Of a stretch of 64,000 bases of DNA, positions 16,596 to 26,088 are shown in pieces. The notes below the pieces were generated by a model that saw only the letters and a program-made list of their open reading frames with translations, ran no database searches and was not told where the DNA came from. This stretch comes from Chthoniobacteraceae bacterium (GTDB lineage Bacteria > Verrucomicrobiota > Verrucomicrobiia > Chthoniobacterales > Chthoniobacteraceae). The stretch's first letter is position 1; each line of letters starts with the position of its first letter. The stretch lies in assembly GCA_947449735.1 (NCBI GenBank), contig CANFTB010000014.1, positions 1 through 64,000 of the forward strand, written 5' to 3'. The position numbers and the translations under genes were made by a program.

Positions 16596-17465
16596 ATGAG
16601 CGAAGGAACGAGCGTAGCATTAAAAAGCGCAGTGCATCTGGTGTTACGTTCTTTTTCGCTGCTGGGGTTGGGGGTCGCCCTCGGTTTATGCGCGGACCTG
16701 AGTTCTGCGGAAGCCGCCCCCGGTTCGGCTGAAAAGGCTGATAAGGCTGAAAAAAACGGAAAATCGGGAACGGATGAAAAGACGTCACCGCCCCCCGCAA
16801 CAGGGGATGGAAATGCCGGGATTATCGGGGCGGTGGATCCCGTCGCCATCCTCAGGGGAGTGAGGGAGGCACAGGCGTCGATCAAGCAGACGCTTCAGGG
16901 GCGGCTGAGAAGGGGGCCGGTTTCCGTCGTGTACCGGATGGTCATGGAGGGGTTGCAGGTGCGTTTTGAGTTTCCGAACGCCGTTCCGCCTTCGCCCGCT
17001 CTGGTGACTTTGCGGTTTGGGGAAACTTCCTCGACGCTGGAGGTCGGGGGAGCGGGAGCGGTGGGGGCGTCCAAGAAGGTGGATTTCAGCGACGAGATCG
17101 GGGGCACGGGCGTGTTTTACGAAGACCTGGCCCTGCGGTTTCTTTACTGGCAGGACGCCAGGCTGGAGGGCGAGGAGTCCCTGATGCTCTCAAAGTGCTG
17201 GAAGATCCGGGTGCGCCGTCCTGCCGGCGTGCGTTCGCCGTACTCCGAGGTGGTGGTCTGGGTGAGCCAGTCCAGCGGGGCTTTTCTCAAGAGCGAAGCG
17301 TACGGAGCCGACGGCGAGTTGGTGAAACGCCTGACCGTGCGCTCCATCCAGTCGATCGACCGGGTGACGACCCTGAAGCAGCTTCGCATCGAGTCGCCGC
17401 TCTCGGGGCCGACTCCGGCGTATCTGGACGTGGACGGCCAGCCGGCTCCGCGAACGGGGAAATAA
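16596..17465 (+). CDS. secreted LolA-like / outer-membrane lipoprotein-sorting family protein
   Basis: A 289-residue exported protein: an N-terminal hydrophobic segment (LRSFSLLGLGVALGLCADL), a charged Lys/Ala linker (EKADKAEKNGK), then a beta-rich domain with YRMVMEGLQVRFEFPN, CWKIRVRRPAG and VVVWVSQSSGAFLKSEAYG, which fits the LolA-like fold seen in outer-membrane lipoprotein-sorting proteins. I chose the second of two adjacent ATGs because GGGG at 16587 then has better spacing. It diverges from PAP2. Exact cargo is unknown. Confidence 0.7.
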   Translation: MSEGTSVALKSAVHLVLRSFSLLGLGVALGLCADLSSAEAAPGSAEKADKAEKNGKSGTDEKTSPPPATGDGNAGIIGAVDPVAILRGVREAQASIKQTLQGRLRRGPVSVVYRMVMEGLQVRFEFPNAVPPSPALVTLRFGETSSTLEVGGAGAVGASKKVDFSDEIGGTGVFYEDLALRFLYWQDARLEGEESLMLSKCWKIRVRRPAGVRSPYSEVVVWVSQSSGAFLKSEAYGADGELVKRLTVRSIQSIDRVTTLKQLRIESPLSGPTPAYLDVDGQPAPRTGK

Positions 17466-17514
17466 ACGGGGAAGTGACCGGCAGCTTCGAGCGTAGGGAG
17501 GCGCTCCGCCCGGG

Positions 17515-18882
17515 TTACTTCGCCGCGGGCAACTCGAGCTTCACCAGTTCGTACCGGTGCGGCATCGGCTGGTTGACTTTGTAGATCTCGTCCTCGATGG
17601 CTTTCGCGGTGTCGAGAAGGGGCTTTACCCGTTCCTTCATCGCGGCGTGATAGGTTTCGAAGTCCTTTTTGGCAGCCTCTTCCTCCGGGGTGCCCACCGC
17701 CTTGTTCATCTTGTTTCGGACGCCCTTGAGCTTGCCGTATTCGTTGCGGATGCCGACGTACACCTCGCGGTTGCGGCGCTGGTTGAGTTCCGCCACTTTG
17801 AGGGCCTGCTGGTACTGGGGAGTGGTGGCGATTTCCTCGATTTCGACGCCGAAGGCGAGCTGCCCGTCGGTCCATTTTCCGATGGCCTGGGAGTCGATCC
17901 GTAGTTCGTAGGTGCCGGGAGCGAGGTTGCGCACCGTCACCTTTTCGTTGCTCATGCGGTGTCCGGCGTGCGTGAGTTTGTAACCCTCTGCAGCATCGGC
18001 CGGGACTACCCACGGGAGCGCGTTGCTTTTTGCAGTGAATGCCACTTTGTCACCGACTTCGAGCTCGGAAACCTTGGCGTTGGAGGCGGTCGAGAGCCAT
18101 TTGCCGTCTTTTTGAAACACGGTGATGCCCGAGACCTGGCTCTTTACCGCCATGTCTGAAAGCAGCGCGGCCGCCATGACGAAGCTTCCCGCGGGGCCGG
18201 GGTGCACTGCGTCGCTGATCATGGTCCAGTTTGGCGCCGTGCGGCGCTGCTCAATCGTGAGTTGGTTGAGCGGGCTGTACATGTCCACAAATCCCAGGCC
18301 GCGCACTTGTGCCGCCTCGCGCAGCCAGGCGCCATACAGCGAGAGCACGCCGTTGTAGTAGGTGTCGCGGGGTTCCTGGGGCTTTCCGCGCAGACGCGCC
18401 GCGCGGGCGTCGTGCATCGTTGGCGTCATTGGTACAGCCGCGGCGCCGAGTCCCTTGATGCGCTCCAAAATGGTGCTCATCCCCGACTGGTAACGCTCAA
18501 AGGTGGCTTCATCGAAGCCCTTGTAGCCGCCGTCATTCATTCCCAAAAGAATCGTGACGTACTGGGGCTTGTAGGCGGCCACATCTTCGTCGAAGCGGTC
18601 GAGCGCGTTCTGCGCCACGTCGCCGCCGACGCCCGCATTGTGGAAGTGAATGCGGCGTTCAGGATAACGCGTGTAGAAGTAGTCCTCTACGTACTGCGTG
18701 TAGTAGCACTGATGGGTGATCGAATCCCCGAGGAAGACGAGCGTGTCGCCGTCTTTGAGGTCGACTCTCGGAGCGATGGCTGGAAAGGAGGATTCCGCGG
18801 GGGTGGCTGCCGTTTGTGCGTGAACCGAGGCGCTTGAAAACGCCAGGGCGCAGGTGAGGGAGAGGACGGGGGGGATTTTCAT
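17515..18882 (-). CDS. secreted SGNH/GDSL hydrolase with C-terminal extension
   Basis: The 455-residue product has a signal peptide ending near SVHA-QTAA, then an SGNH esterase domain: block I FLGDSITHQ, block II NAGVGGD, block III LLGMNDGG, block V SDAVHPGPAG. After about residue 265 comes a beta-rich part and a long charged helical region (for example ELNQRRNREVYVGIRNEYGK). Such proteins in Verrucomicrobiota act on acylated carbohydrates, but substrate is not shown. It converges on the LolA-like gene. Confidence 0.88.
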   Translation of the reverse strand: MKIPPVLSLTCALAFSSASVHAQTAATPAESSFPAIAPRVDLKDGDTLVFLGDSITHQCYYTQYVEDYFYTRYPERRIHFHNAGVGGDVAQNALDRFDEDVAAYKPQYVTILLGMNDGGYKGFDEATFERYQSGMSTILERIKGLGAAAVPMTPTMHDARAARLRGKPQEPRDTYYNGVLSLYGAWLREAAQVRGLGFVDMYSPLNQLTIEQRRTAPNWTMISDAVHPGPAGSFVMAAALLSDMAVKSQVSGITVFQKDGKWLSTASNAKVSELEVGDKVAFTAKSNALPWVVPADAAEGYKLTHAGHRMSNEKVTVRNLAPGTYELRIDSQAIGKWTDGQLAFGVEIEEIATTPQYQQALKVAELNQRRNREVYVGIRNEYGKLKGVRNKMNKAVGTPEEEAAKKDFETYHAAMKERVKPLLDTAKAIEDEIYKVNQPMPHRYELVKLELPAAK

Positions 18883-18990
18883 AAGGGTGGGGGGCGGGGT
18901 TCTGTTGTTTGCTCCGGCTCCGGCGGCCCTTGAAGACTGCGCGTCTCTTTGAGGGCCTTCCGGGGCCGGGCGAAAGGTTGCTGCCGGGGC

Positions 18991-20766
18991 TTACTGAGGC
19001 GGGCGCCACGCGACCGGCAGGCGGCGGCCGTTTTGGGCTGCGCGGAACTGCAGTTCACCCTCGCTGTTGATGCTGAGGTGGCAATCCACGGGGGCATCGG
19101 GTTCGGCATTGCCGGCGCGGAAGGTACCCAAGGCTTGCGGTGGCTCGGAGCCGCCGGATTCGCCCTGCTGGAGGTTCACCTCGGCCACGCCGTCGGCCAC
19201 CTTTTTCCACGGGAACGTGCCTTCCAGAGGGAGGCTGCGTCCTGCGCCAAGAATGATCCCGCCGTCGCCGTCGGGAAGCGTGATGAGCACCGGGCGCGTC
19301 AGGTGGCTGCCGTTGCGAAGCTCGAGCGAAACGCCGCAGCCCGTGAGCACTCCGGACCAGCTTTCAAGCGTGGCAGCCGCCATGGCCTTGAACTCCTCGG
19401 GCGCGTTTTCAAGGGATAGCGCCCTGCGGAGCACCGCCGCCGCCTCGTCCCGGAACCCGTGCTGGAAGAGCGTCTGGGCAAAGTTCCAGTCCAGCCGGAC
19501 GCTGTACTTCCGGGATTCGATTGCCGGACGGATCTGGGTGGCGAGCCTGTTGAGTTCCTTGGCTTCGCCGAGCACGGCGGAGAGGTGGAGGAGGACTTCC
19601 TCCTGTTCGGGGGCGATCGCGAGGGCCTGGTCGGCAAGACGCAGCGCCGAGGCGGAGTCGCCTCTTGTGCGGGCAATCGAGCTTGCGATGAGGGCACCCA
19701 TCCAGGAGCCAGACTCCTTGGCCCAGGCGGCGAGCTGCTCTTCCTTGGCCGGATCGTGTTCGCCCTGGCTCAGTTCAAAGTAAATTCCAATCGCCGCGTG
19801 GAAATTCGGGTCCCGTTTGAGCGCTTCACTCAGGGCTTCGCGTTCGGAGACCGTGTCGCCGACGGCGCTGCAAGCCTGTGCGAGGTGCATGAAGCCGGTC
19901 GCTTCCGTCGGTTCCAATTCGGTGAAACGGTGCACCGCCTTGAGCGCCTCGTCGTGCCTCTCGGCCGCGCGGTACGCGGTGCCCAGCATCAGGACGGTCT
20001 GCGGGTGGTCGGGGCGGACTTCCGCCGCTTTTTCCAAGGCCGCGATGATCACATCCAGCAGCAGGCCGTCGCGCATCAACTGGTCGGCGAGCGCCACCAA
20101 CTGATCCGGCTCGGAGGCAAGGTCTTCGAGCTGGCCGCTGACCATCTGCCGGAAGGTTTCAATGTCGACATAACCGACCGACTTGCTGTCCGGCTTGCCT
20201 TCCTCGTCCTGGCGCATCAGGCGGACCAACTCGCGCAGGCGCGTCAGGCCCTCCAGCGCGGCCTGGTCGTTGCCGTTGATTTCAAGCGCCTTTTTGAAGG
20301 CCGCCACGGCTTCCGAGCGTTGTCCGGCCTGTGCGAGCACGTTGCCGAGGCTGCTCCAGATCACCGCCACTTTCGGCGCCTTTTCAACGGCTGACTGAAG
20401 CAAGGCGGCTGCCTCGGAGTCTTTTCCCTCCAGGCGTGCGAGGTTGCCCAGGTGGAACTGCACGAAGGGCGAGCCGGGGTGCATGCGCTCGATTTCCTCA
20501 AGCAACCGGTGGCAGCGGACGATTTCGCCTTCTTCAAGGGATTCCGCAAGTTCCTGAAACAGGCCCGTCGCCGCCCGGAATCCAATCCACGGGGAGCCCG
20601 CGTCCGGGCCGAGACGGTCGATTCCCTCAAGAAGGACCTCCAGGTTGAGCGGGTGCGACTGGGCGCCTTCCGGGTCTGCGTCGGCGGGCCAGGGGAGCTT
20701 GTTCGGCAGACCGTAGAAGTCGACTTCCCAGGAGGAGGATTCAATCCATTGAACAGATTCACTCAT
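18991..20766 (-). CDS. TPR-repeat protein
   Basis: A 591-residue soluble protein without signal peptide. Tetratricopeptide repeats are readable at about 90-190 (FVQFHLGNLARLEGKDSEAA, SSLGNVLAQAGQRSEAVAA) and 240-440, ending in a beta-rich domain of about 110 residues (TLPDGDGGIILGAGRSLPLE). The repeats suggest protein-protein interaction. It lies 70 bp after the ECF sigma gene on the same strand; co-transcription and a sigma-linked role are possible but not shown. Confidence 0.8.
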   Translation of the reverse strand: MSESVQWIESSSWEVDFYGLPNKLPWPADADPEGAQSHPLNLEVLLEGIDRLGPDAGSPWIGFRAATGLFQELAESLEEGEIVRCHRLLEEIERMHPGSPFVQFHLGNLARLEGKDSEAAALLQSAVEKAPKVAVIWSSLGNVLAQAGQRSEAVAAFKKALEINGNDQAALEGLTRLRELVRLMRQDEEGKPDSKSVGYVDIETFRQMVSGQLEDLASEPDQLVALADQLMRDGLLLDVIIAALEKAAEVRPDHPQTVLMLGTAYRAAERHDEALKAVHRFTELEPTEATGFMHLAQACSAVGDTVSEREALSEALKRDPNFHAAIGIYFELSQGEHDPAKEEQLAAWAKESGSWMGALIASSIARTRGDSASALRLADQALAIAPEQEEVLLHLSAVLGEAKELNRLATQIRPAIESRKYSVRLDWNFAQTLFQHGFRDEAAAVLRRALSLENAPEEFKAMAAATLESWSGVLTGCGVSLELRNGSHLTRPVLITLPDGDGGIILGAGRSLPLEGTFPWKKVADGVAEVNLQQGESGGSEPPQALGTFRAGNAEPDAPVDCHLSINSEGELQFRAAQNGRRLPVAWRPPQ

Positions 20767-20836
20767 ATTTTGAAAGATTCGGGAGGGCGGAGCATAGCGG
20801 GTCGGATGCGGCGCGCACGGGAAAAAAGGAGTGGTC

Positions 20837-21442
20837 CTACTCCAGGTGCTGTTTCAGCAACTCGCGCAAGGTGGTGCGGGCCCTGAAGAGCAGGCTTTTT
20901 ACGGAGGAAACCGAAACCTCCAGCACGCCGGCGATTTCCTCGTAGGAGAGTTCCTCGTACCGGCGCATGACGACGGCCGTCCGCTGGTTTTCCGGGAGGG
21001 CCTGAAGCGCGCGGTCGATGGCCTCCTCCAGTTCGCTTGCCAGGAGCGCTGAATCCGGGCGCACGCCCGCTTCGGGCGCCCCCTCCTCCATCGCGCCGCC
21101 CTCCTGCGAGAGGGCGTCCCGGGACACCGTGGGGTGCCGCGTTTTGTAACGAATTTCGTTTAGGACCAGGTTCCGGGCGATGGTGAAAAGCCAGGTGGTG
21201 AAGCGGGCGGAAGGCTCGTAGCGGGCTGCCGATTTCCAGACGCGCACGAACACCTCGTGGGTGATTTCTTCGGCGTCAAAGCCCGGCCCGGCCATGCGGG
21301 CCACACCGGCGGTGACACGGTTTTTGTGCTCGTCGATGAGCAACGCAAGGGCGTCCATGTCCCCGGACTGCACCCGACGCATCCACGCAACGTCGCGCTG
21401 CTGTGCAAGGTCGGCATCGGGGGATGGCTCTCTGGGGGGCAT
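20837..21442 (-). CDS. ECF-type RNA polymerase sigma factor
   Basis: The 201-residue product contains sigma region 2 (ITHEVFVRVWKSAARYEP, TWLFTIARNLVLNEIRYKTR) and sigma region 4 with its HTH (LPENQRTAVVMRRYEELSYE, VSVSSVKSLLFRAR). The linker between the regions is acidic and longer than usual. No recognisable anti-sigma factor is next to it; the following gene is a TPR protein. It diverges from phoB across a region with a palindrome. Confidence 0.93.
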   Translation of the reverse strand: MPPREPSPDADLAQQRDVAWMRRVQSGDMDALALLIDEHKNRVTAGVARMAGPGFDAEEITHEVFVRVWKSAARYEPSARFTTWLFTIARNLVLNEIRYKTRHPTVSRDALSQEGGAMEEGAPEAGVRPDSALLASELEEAIDRALQALPENQRTAVVMRRYEELSYEEIAGVLEVSVSSVKSLLFRARTTLRELLKQHLE

Positions 21443-21537
21443 TCTGAATGACGGCTTTCAGGGAAACGGCGCTTCTGCCAAGAGTATCGGGCTTTTTTCC
21501 GCGTACAAACAGGAGTTTACCCTTGTGGAAAGCGGCA

Positions 21538-21559
21538 TCTGTGACGGAATTGTCACAGA
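21538..21559. promoter_or_regulatory. 22-bp palindrome, possible operator between sigma factor gene and phoB
   Basis: TCTGTGAC GGAATT GTCACAGA is a perfect inverted repeat with 8-bp arms and 6-bp centre, about 95 bp before the sigma start and 102 bp before phoB. The arms resemble CRP/FNR half sites (TGTGA/TCACA), but these are 8 bp apart instead of 6, so the binding protein is unknown. Confidence 0.6.
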
Positions 21560-21660
21560 CGCTGTCTTGATCGTGTGGACTGGCGGGGGATCATGTCGCT
21601 CGGTAAACACCGCAGACGGCTTTTTGTTACGCCATCCGCTGCATTCTTCCTGCAAGTTTC

Positions 21661-22371
21661 ATGAGCACACCACCCAAGCCTTCACGGAAAACGGTTCTTG
21701 TCGCCGACGACGAACCCGACGTTCTGAACCTCGTTGCAATGAACCTCCAGAGGGCTGGCTTTGACATTCTCAAGGCGGCCGACGGCGAGCAGGCCCTGCG
21801 GATGGCCCGGGACGAGGAGCCCGACCTTGTGATTCTTGACCTGATGATGCCCGCCCTGAGCGGACTGGAGGTCGCCAAGCTCCTCAAGCAGTCCCCTTCC
21901 ACGGCCCGGATCCCAGTGCTGATGCTCACCGCCAAGTCCGACGAGGTCGACCGCATCGTCGGCTTCGAGCTGGGGGCCGATGATTACGTGACAAAGCCTT
22001 TCAGCCCCCGGGAACTGGTCTTGCGCGTTCAGAGCGTGTTGCGCCGTATGGACTCTGCTCCGGAGTCCGCCGATGCGCTGACGGTCGGCGTGATCGAGGT
22101 GGACCGCGTCCGGCACGAGGTCCGGATCGAGGGCAAGCCGCTGGATTTTACTGCTACGGAGTTCAAGCTGCTGACGGTGTTGATGGAACGCTGCGGCCGG
22201 CTTCAGAGCCGGGAGAAGCTTTTGAACGATGTCTGGGGTTATGAGAGCGCCATCGACACGCGCACCGTGGACACGCATATCCGGCGGCTCCGGGAAAAGT
22301 TGGGAGTGGCGGCGGAACTTGTCGAAACGGTGCGGGGTTTCGGCTACAGGATGGTGGCCCCGGGTTCCTAG
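21661..22371 (+). CDS. phoB: OmpR/PhoB-family response regulator
   Basis: The 236-residue protein has a receiver domain with acidic pair DDEPD, phosphoacceptor D60 (VILDLMMP), T90 and K112 (DYVTKPF), then a winged-helix domain (TATEFKLLTVLMERCGR, DTRTVDTHIRRLREKLG, VRGFGYRM). It binds DNA when phosphorylated. The histidine kinase gene follows after 21 bp. The phoB name rests on the PhoR-like partner with PAS domain; no pst or phoU gene is in the window, and I see no clear Pho box. Confidence 0.88.
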   Translation: MSTPPKPSRKTVLVADDEPDVLNLVAMNLQRAGFDILKAADGEQALRMARDEEPDLVILDLMMPALSGLEVAKLLKQSPSTARIPVLMLTAKSDEVDRIVGFELGADDYVTKPFSPRELVLRVQSVLRRMDSAPESADALTVGVIEVDRVRHEVRIEGKPLDFTATEFKLLTVLMERCGRLQSREKLLNDVWGYESAIDTRTVDTHIRRLREKLGVAAELVETVRGFGYRMVAPGS

Positions 22372-22392
22372 GCGGGGCTTCCTCCCCGACTA

Positions 22393-23739
22393 ATGGCCGC
22401 CATGTTTCTGTCTGAGACTTCCATTTTTGGAACGGGCATGCTCTTGGTTGCGGGAGCCTATGTCTGGAGGGTGGTGGCCGAGCGCCGCCGGTGGGCGCGG
22501 ATGGAGCGGGTGCTGGACATTCTCGCGGACGACGGCCCGGAGGAGGCGGCACTGGCCGTGGCGGGCGTGGATACAACACTCGGGCCGATGCTGTCGCGGT
22601 TGCAAAGGGTGGCCCGGAGCCGGGCTGCGATGCGGCAGCGGATTGAACACGAGGAGTTCAGTTTGCGGGTGGTGCTTTCCAGTCTGGAGGAGGGCGTTTT
22701 GGTTGTGGACGCGGTCCAGCAGATCCGGCTGGCCAATTCCGCTTTCATTTCCGACTTCGGCCTGAGCAAGTCGCCGGTGGGGCGCACCGTGCTGGAGGTG
22801 CTTGGCGAACCCGATGTGCACCGGTTGATCAAGGAGGCCGTCGCAACGGGAAGCGCCCGCGAGCGCCAGGTTGAGATGGTTCCCGGAAAGGGGATCCGGT
22901 TCATCAATGTGCGCGCTGTTCCGATGAACGACGGCGCGGGCAGGCCGGGTGTCCTGGTGGTTTTCCGGGACGTCAGCCGGTTGGTGGAACTGGAAAAAGT
23001 GAGGCGCGAGTTTGTGGCCAACGTCTCGCACGAATTTCGCACGCCGCTGGCCATTTTTCAGGGCCACGTGGAAAACCTAGCCGAGTTTCCGGACTTGAGC
23101 GTCGAGGAGCGGCATGAGTCCTACGAGGTGCTACTCAAGTACTCAGGCCGTTTGAACGCCTTGGTCGAAGATTTACTGGCGCTGGCCCGGCTGGAGGAGC
23201 GCAAGGAAGAGTTCCGCTGGGAGGTGGTGGATCCCGCTGACATGCTCAGGGGCGTGGTTTCCGACTGGCAGGTGAGGGAGGGCGCGGGTGCCGTGGACGT
23301 CCGGTTCGAAGTGGCCGGGGATCTGCCCCGGGCGCGACTCGACCGCCGCCGGATCGAACAGGTGCTGCACAACCTTCTTGAAAACTCCCTCAAACACATG
23401 CCGCTGACGGGTGCAAGACTGGTGGTCCGCGCGGAGACAGAGCCCGACCGCTGGATCCGCGTCACGGTTGAGGACAACGGAAGTGGAATTGCCCTCAAGG
23501 ACCTGCCGCACATCTTCGAACGCTTTTACCGTGCAGACAGATCCCGCGGCGCGTCCGGGGCGCGGGGAATGGGCCGCAGCACGGGGCTGGGGCTATCGAT
23601 CGTCAAGCACATCGTCGCGGCCCACGGTGGAGAGGTGGGCGCCGCGAGCCCCTACGGAAGCGGAGCGCGCGTCTGGTTCCGCCTCCCGCCCGCCGATTTG
23701 CCGCCGGACGAATCGGCAGCAACGCTGGCGGAGGGTTGA
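22393..23739 (+). CDS. phoR: PhoR-like sensor histidine kinase
   Basis: A 448-residue kinase with a single N-terminal membrane segment (about 4-27), a PAS-like domain (about 90-195, FSLRVVLSSLEEGVLVVD), dimerisation box with H213 (NVSHEFRTPLAIFQGH), N box (VLHNLLENSLKHM), G1 DNGSGI, F box FERFYR and G2 GRSTGLGLSIVKH. It lacks a periplasmic sensor domain, like PhoR. It pairs with the response regulator 21 bp upstream. Confidence 0.9.
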   Translation: MAAMFLSETSIFGTGMLLVAGAYVWRVVAERRRWARMERVLDILADDGPEEAALAVAGVDTTLGPMLSRLQRVARSRAAMRQRIEHEEFSLRVVLSSLEEGVLVVDAVQQIRLANSAFISDFGLSKSPVGRTVLEVLGEPDVHRLIKEAVATGSARERQVEMVPGKGIRFINVRAVPMNDGAGRPGVLVVFRDVSRLVELEKVRREFVANVSHEFRTPLAIFQGHVENLAEFPDLSVEERHESYEVLLKYSGRLNALVEDLLALARLEERKEEFRWEVVDPADMLRGVVSDWQVREGAGAVDVRFEVAGDLPRARLDRRRIEQVLHNLLENSLKHMPLTGARLVVRAETEPDRWIRVTVEDNGSGIALKDLPHIFERFYRADRSRGASGARGMGRSTGLGLSIVKHIVAAHGGEVGAASPYGSGARVWFRLPPADLPPDESAATLAEG

Positions 23740-23767
23740 TGCGCGGTTGCGTTTTACGGCTGGCGGG

Positions 23768-24559
23768 TCAGCGGATCGGCGAGAAGTCCGTGGCCTTCAT
23801 GTAGAGCGACTTCACCCCGTCCGGTTGGACGGTGAGCGAGCCGTCCTTTTCGCTTTCGGCCTTGGCTTTGATCCATTCCGGATCCTTGCGGAACGCATCA
23901 AAGGACTTCAACCCGGCCTCCTTGCTGGCGTGGCTCAGGATGTAGACCAGCTTGGTGGAGGCGTTTGGTTCCCCGGCGAGGGGCGTCCAATAGGCGATGT
24001 GCGTCATGCCGTGGCGCGCGAACAGCCCCACCGTGTGGTCGCGAAAGCGCTTGTTGAGGGCGTCGAGTTTGCCTTCAGGCGTGATGTAGGTGCGCAGTTC
24101 GAACACGCGCTCTCCGGCGCCCTTACCCGGGCGGATGGCCGCCGAATAGTCGGTGGCGCTCAGGAAAAAGGCCTCGGGCTTCTGCGCGAGGATCTTGCCG
24201 TTTGCCTCGCTGGCCTTCGCTGCGGCCTTCCAGTCGGGGTCGTTCCGGAACTCGGCCCATGCGGCGTCCGCACCCGCGCGGCTCTTGTGCGCGATCACGT
24301 AGACGAGCGTGTTGTCGGCGCCTTCGCTTTTTTCCACCGGCACCCAGTAGCCGATGTTTTCGATGCCGTGCTTTTCAAAAAGGCGGACGGTGTGGTCGCG
24401 GAAGCGTGCGAGCAGGTCGGGCAGCTTGCCTTCGTTGGTCACGTAGATGCGCATTTCAAACACGCGGGAGTCTTCTGCGGCGGGGGCGTTGGGGGCGAAA
24501 CTCATGGCGGCGGCGAGGGCGGTGACGAGCCAGTGACGGCGGGTGAGAGAGAGGTTCAT
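23768..24559 (-). CDS. exported protein with two NIPSNAP domains
   Basis: A 263-residue protein with a Tat/Sec-like leader (LTRRHWLVTALAAAMS). Two NIPSNAP ferredoxin-like repeats follow: about 33-130 (VFEMRIYVTNEGKLPDLLAR, GIENIGYWVPV) and about 145-240 (VFELRTYITPEGKLDALNKR, MTHIAYWTPL). The repeats are clearly homologous, so the protein arose by internal duplication. The function of NIPSNAP proteins in bacteria is not known. Confidence 0.9.
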   Translation of the reverse strand: MNLSLTRRHWLVTALAAAMSFAPNAPAAEDSRVFEMRIYVTNEGKLPDLLARFRDHTVRLFEKHGIENIGYWVPVEKSEGADNTLVYVIAHKSRAGADAAWAEFRNDPDWKAAAKASEANGKILAQKPEAFFLSATDYSAAIRPGKGAGERVFELRTYITPEGKLDALNKRFRDHTVGLFARHGMTHIAYWTPLAGEPNASTKLVYILSHASKEAGLKSFDAFRKDPEWIKAKAESEKDGSLTVQPDGVKSLYMKATDFSPIR

Positions 24560-24713
24560 AAGGGGGTGGTTGTGTTGGGGAACGGGGGCTAAGTGGTGAG
24601 CACGGGTGGCGGGCGCGAGCTTGAAGAAACTAAAGGGGCGCCGGGCGGGGCTGTCGGGGAAGGGGGCGGGCCGCCGTTCGCGCCTGTGACAGCCCCGGCT
24701 CCGGCGAGGGGTT

Positions 24714-25214
24714 CTACTTATCGAGCTCCTTGTTCCAGGCGGCGATCAGCTTCGCCTCGGAGGCGAAGAGCTCCTCGGTGGAGTCCAGGATTTCGATCGA
24801 ATCGATCGTGTCACCCTTTTTGATCGAGTCGACAACGTCCTGTCCGGTCGTGACTTCACCAAACACGGCGTGCTTGCCGTCCAAGTGCGGGGTGGGCACG
24901 TGCGTGATGAAGAACTGGCTGCCGTTCGTGTTCGGGCCGGCGTTCGCCATCGAGAAGATGCCGGGCTTCTCGTGCTTGAGCGTCTTGCGGATCTCGTCGG
25001 GGAAACGGTAGCCGGGGCCGCCCGAACCGGTGCCGGTGGGGTCGCCGCCCTGGATCATGAAGTCGCTGATCACCCGGTGGAAGGTGATCCCGTTGTAGAA
25101 GCCGCGGGAGGCCAGGTTCAAAAAGTTGGAGGTGGTGATCGGCACCTGGGAGGCGAAAAGGGTCGCCTCGATCGGGCCGCGGGATGTCTTTAGAATGATG
25201 CGGATGTTTTCCAT
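24714..25214 (-). CDS. ppiB: cytoplasmic cyclophilin-type peptidyl-prolyl isomerase
   Basis: A 166-residue cyclophilin without signal peptide. Active-site residues are in [39 protein letters not shown] and [10 protein letters not shown] used ATG 25214 (GGTGGGA just upstream) rather than 25226. It speeds proline isomerisation during protein folding. It is divergent from a second, exported cyclophilin gene with about 66 bp between them. Confidence 0.93.
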   Translation of the reverse strand: MENIRIILKTSRGPIEATLFASQVPITTSNFLNLASRGFYNGITFHRVISDFMIQGGDPTGTGSGGPGYRFPDEIRKTLKHEKPGIFSMANAGPNTNGSQFFITHVPTPHLDGKHAVFGEVTTGQDVVDSIKKGDTIDSIEILDSTEELFASEAKLIAAWNKELDK

Positions 25215-25280
25215 CGTTCCCACCATAGGGGGAAATTTGTCCGAGGGGAATCATTGCGTGCGCCGCTTCTTTTGGGGAAA

Positions 25281-25940
25281 ATGCGGCGCTTTATGAAGAA
25301 ATCGTTCCTCCTTACCTCGCTCGCAGGCGTCCTCTTTGCAGGTCTCGCCTCCGTTTCCGCCCAGACCCCCGCCGCGCCCTCGGCTCCAGGCGCAGCCGCC
25401 GCTCCGGCCGCCGCCCCCGCGCCGGTACCCACCAAGGAAGTGGCTGTCATTAAGACCTCCAAGGGTGAAATGACCGTCGAGTTCTGGAGCGACGTGGCGC
25501 CCAAGACCGTCGAGAACTTCAAGAAACTCGCCCGCGAGGGCTTTTACAACGGCACCGCCTTTCACCGCATTATCAAGGGCTTCATGATCCAGGGCGGCGA
25601 CCCGAACACCAAGGACGCCTCCAAGGAGGGGAGCTACGGAATGGGAGGTCCCGGCTACCAGATCAAGGCCGAGTTCAACGCCCGCAAACACGAAACCGGC
25701 GTCCTCTCCATGGCCCGCAGCATGGACCCCGATTCCGCCGGTTCCCAGTTCTTCATCTGTCTGGACGCCGCGCCCTCGCTGGACAACAAGTACACTACGT
25801 TCGGCAAACTCACCGCCGGCGAAGACGTGCTCAAGAAAATCGGGGACACGCCCGTGGTGTCCAACGGCCGCGAAACCAGCAAGCCCGCAGAGCGCGTCGG
25901 GGTGGAGAGTGTTTCCATCGTGACCGTCCCCGTGAAGTAG
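25281..25940 (+). CDS. exported cyclophilin-type peptidyl-prolyl isomerase
   Basis: About 219 residues: signal peptide (FMKKSFLLTSLAGVLFAGL), an Ala/Pro linker (PSAPGAAAAPAAAPAP), then a cyclophilin domain with [32 protein letters not shown] and KYTTFGKL. The start may be ATG 25281 (GGGGA upstream) or 25293. It would act in the periplasm as a PpiA equivalent. The pair with ppiB looks like a local duplication followed by relocation of the product. Confidence 0.92.
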   Translation: MRRFMKKSFLLTSLAGVLFAGLASVSAQTPAAPSAPGAAAAPAAAPAPVPTKEVAVIKTSKGEMTVEFWSDVAPKTVENFKKLAREGFYNGTAFHRIIKGFMIQGGDPNTKDASKEGSYGMGGPGYQIKAEFNARKHETGVLSMARSMDPDSAGSQFFICLDAAPSLDNKYTTFGKLTAGEDVLKKIGDTPVVSNGRETSKPAERVGVESVSIVTVPVK

Positions 25941-26088
25941 CCCACAGGCATCGCCGTAACGGCATTTCATCCGCGGTGCGCGGCCCTTCCGGGGGGATTC
26001 TCCGGTCTCCTCCGGAAGGGCGCCGCCGCCTCGCAATTGTCACCTTTTTAACCGCGCCGCGCGCCCCCTCCGTCGGCAAACTTTCCTC

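Noticed and set aside
21538-21559. CRP binding site
   Set aside because: TGTGA and TCACA are 8 bp apart instead of 6, and no crp-like gene is in the window; kept only as an unnamed palindrome.
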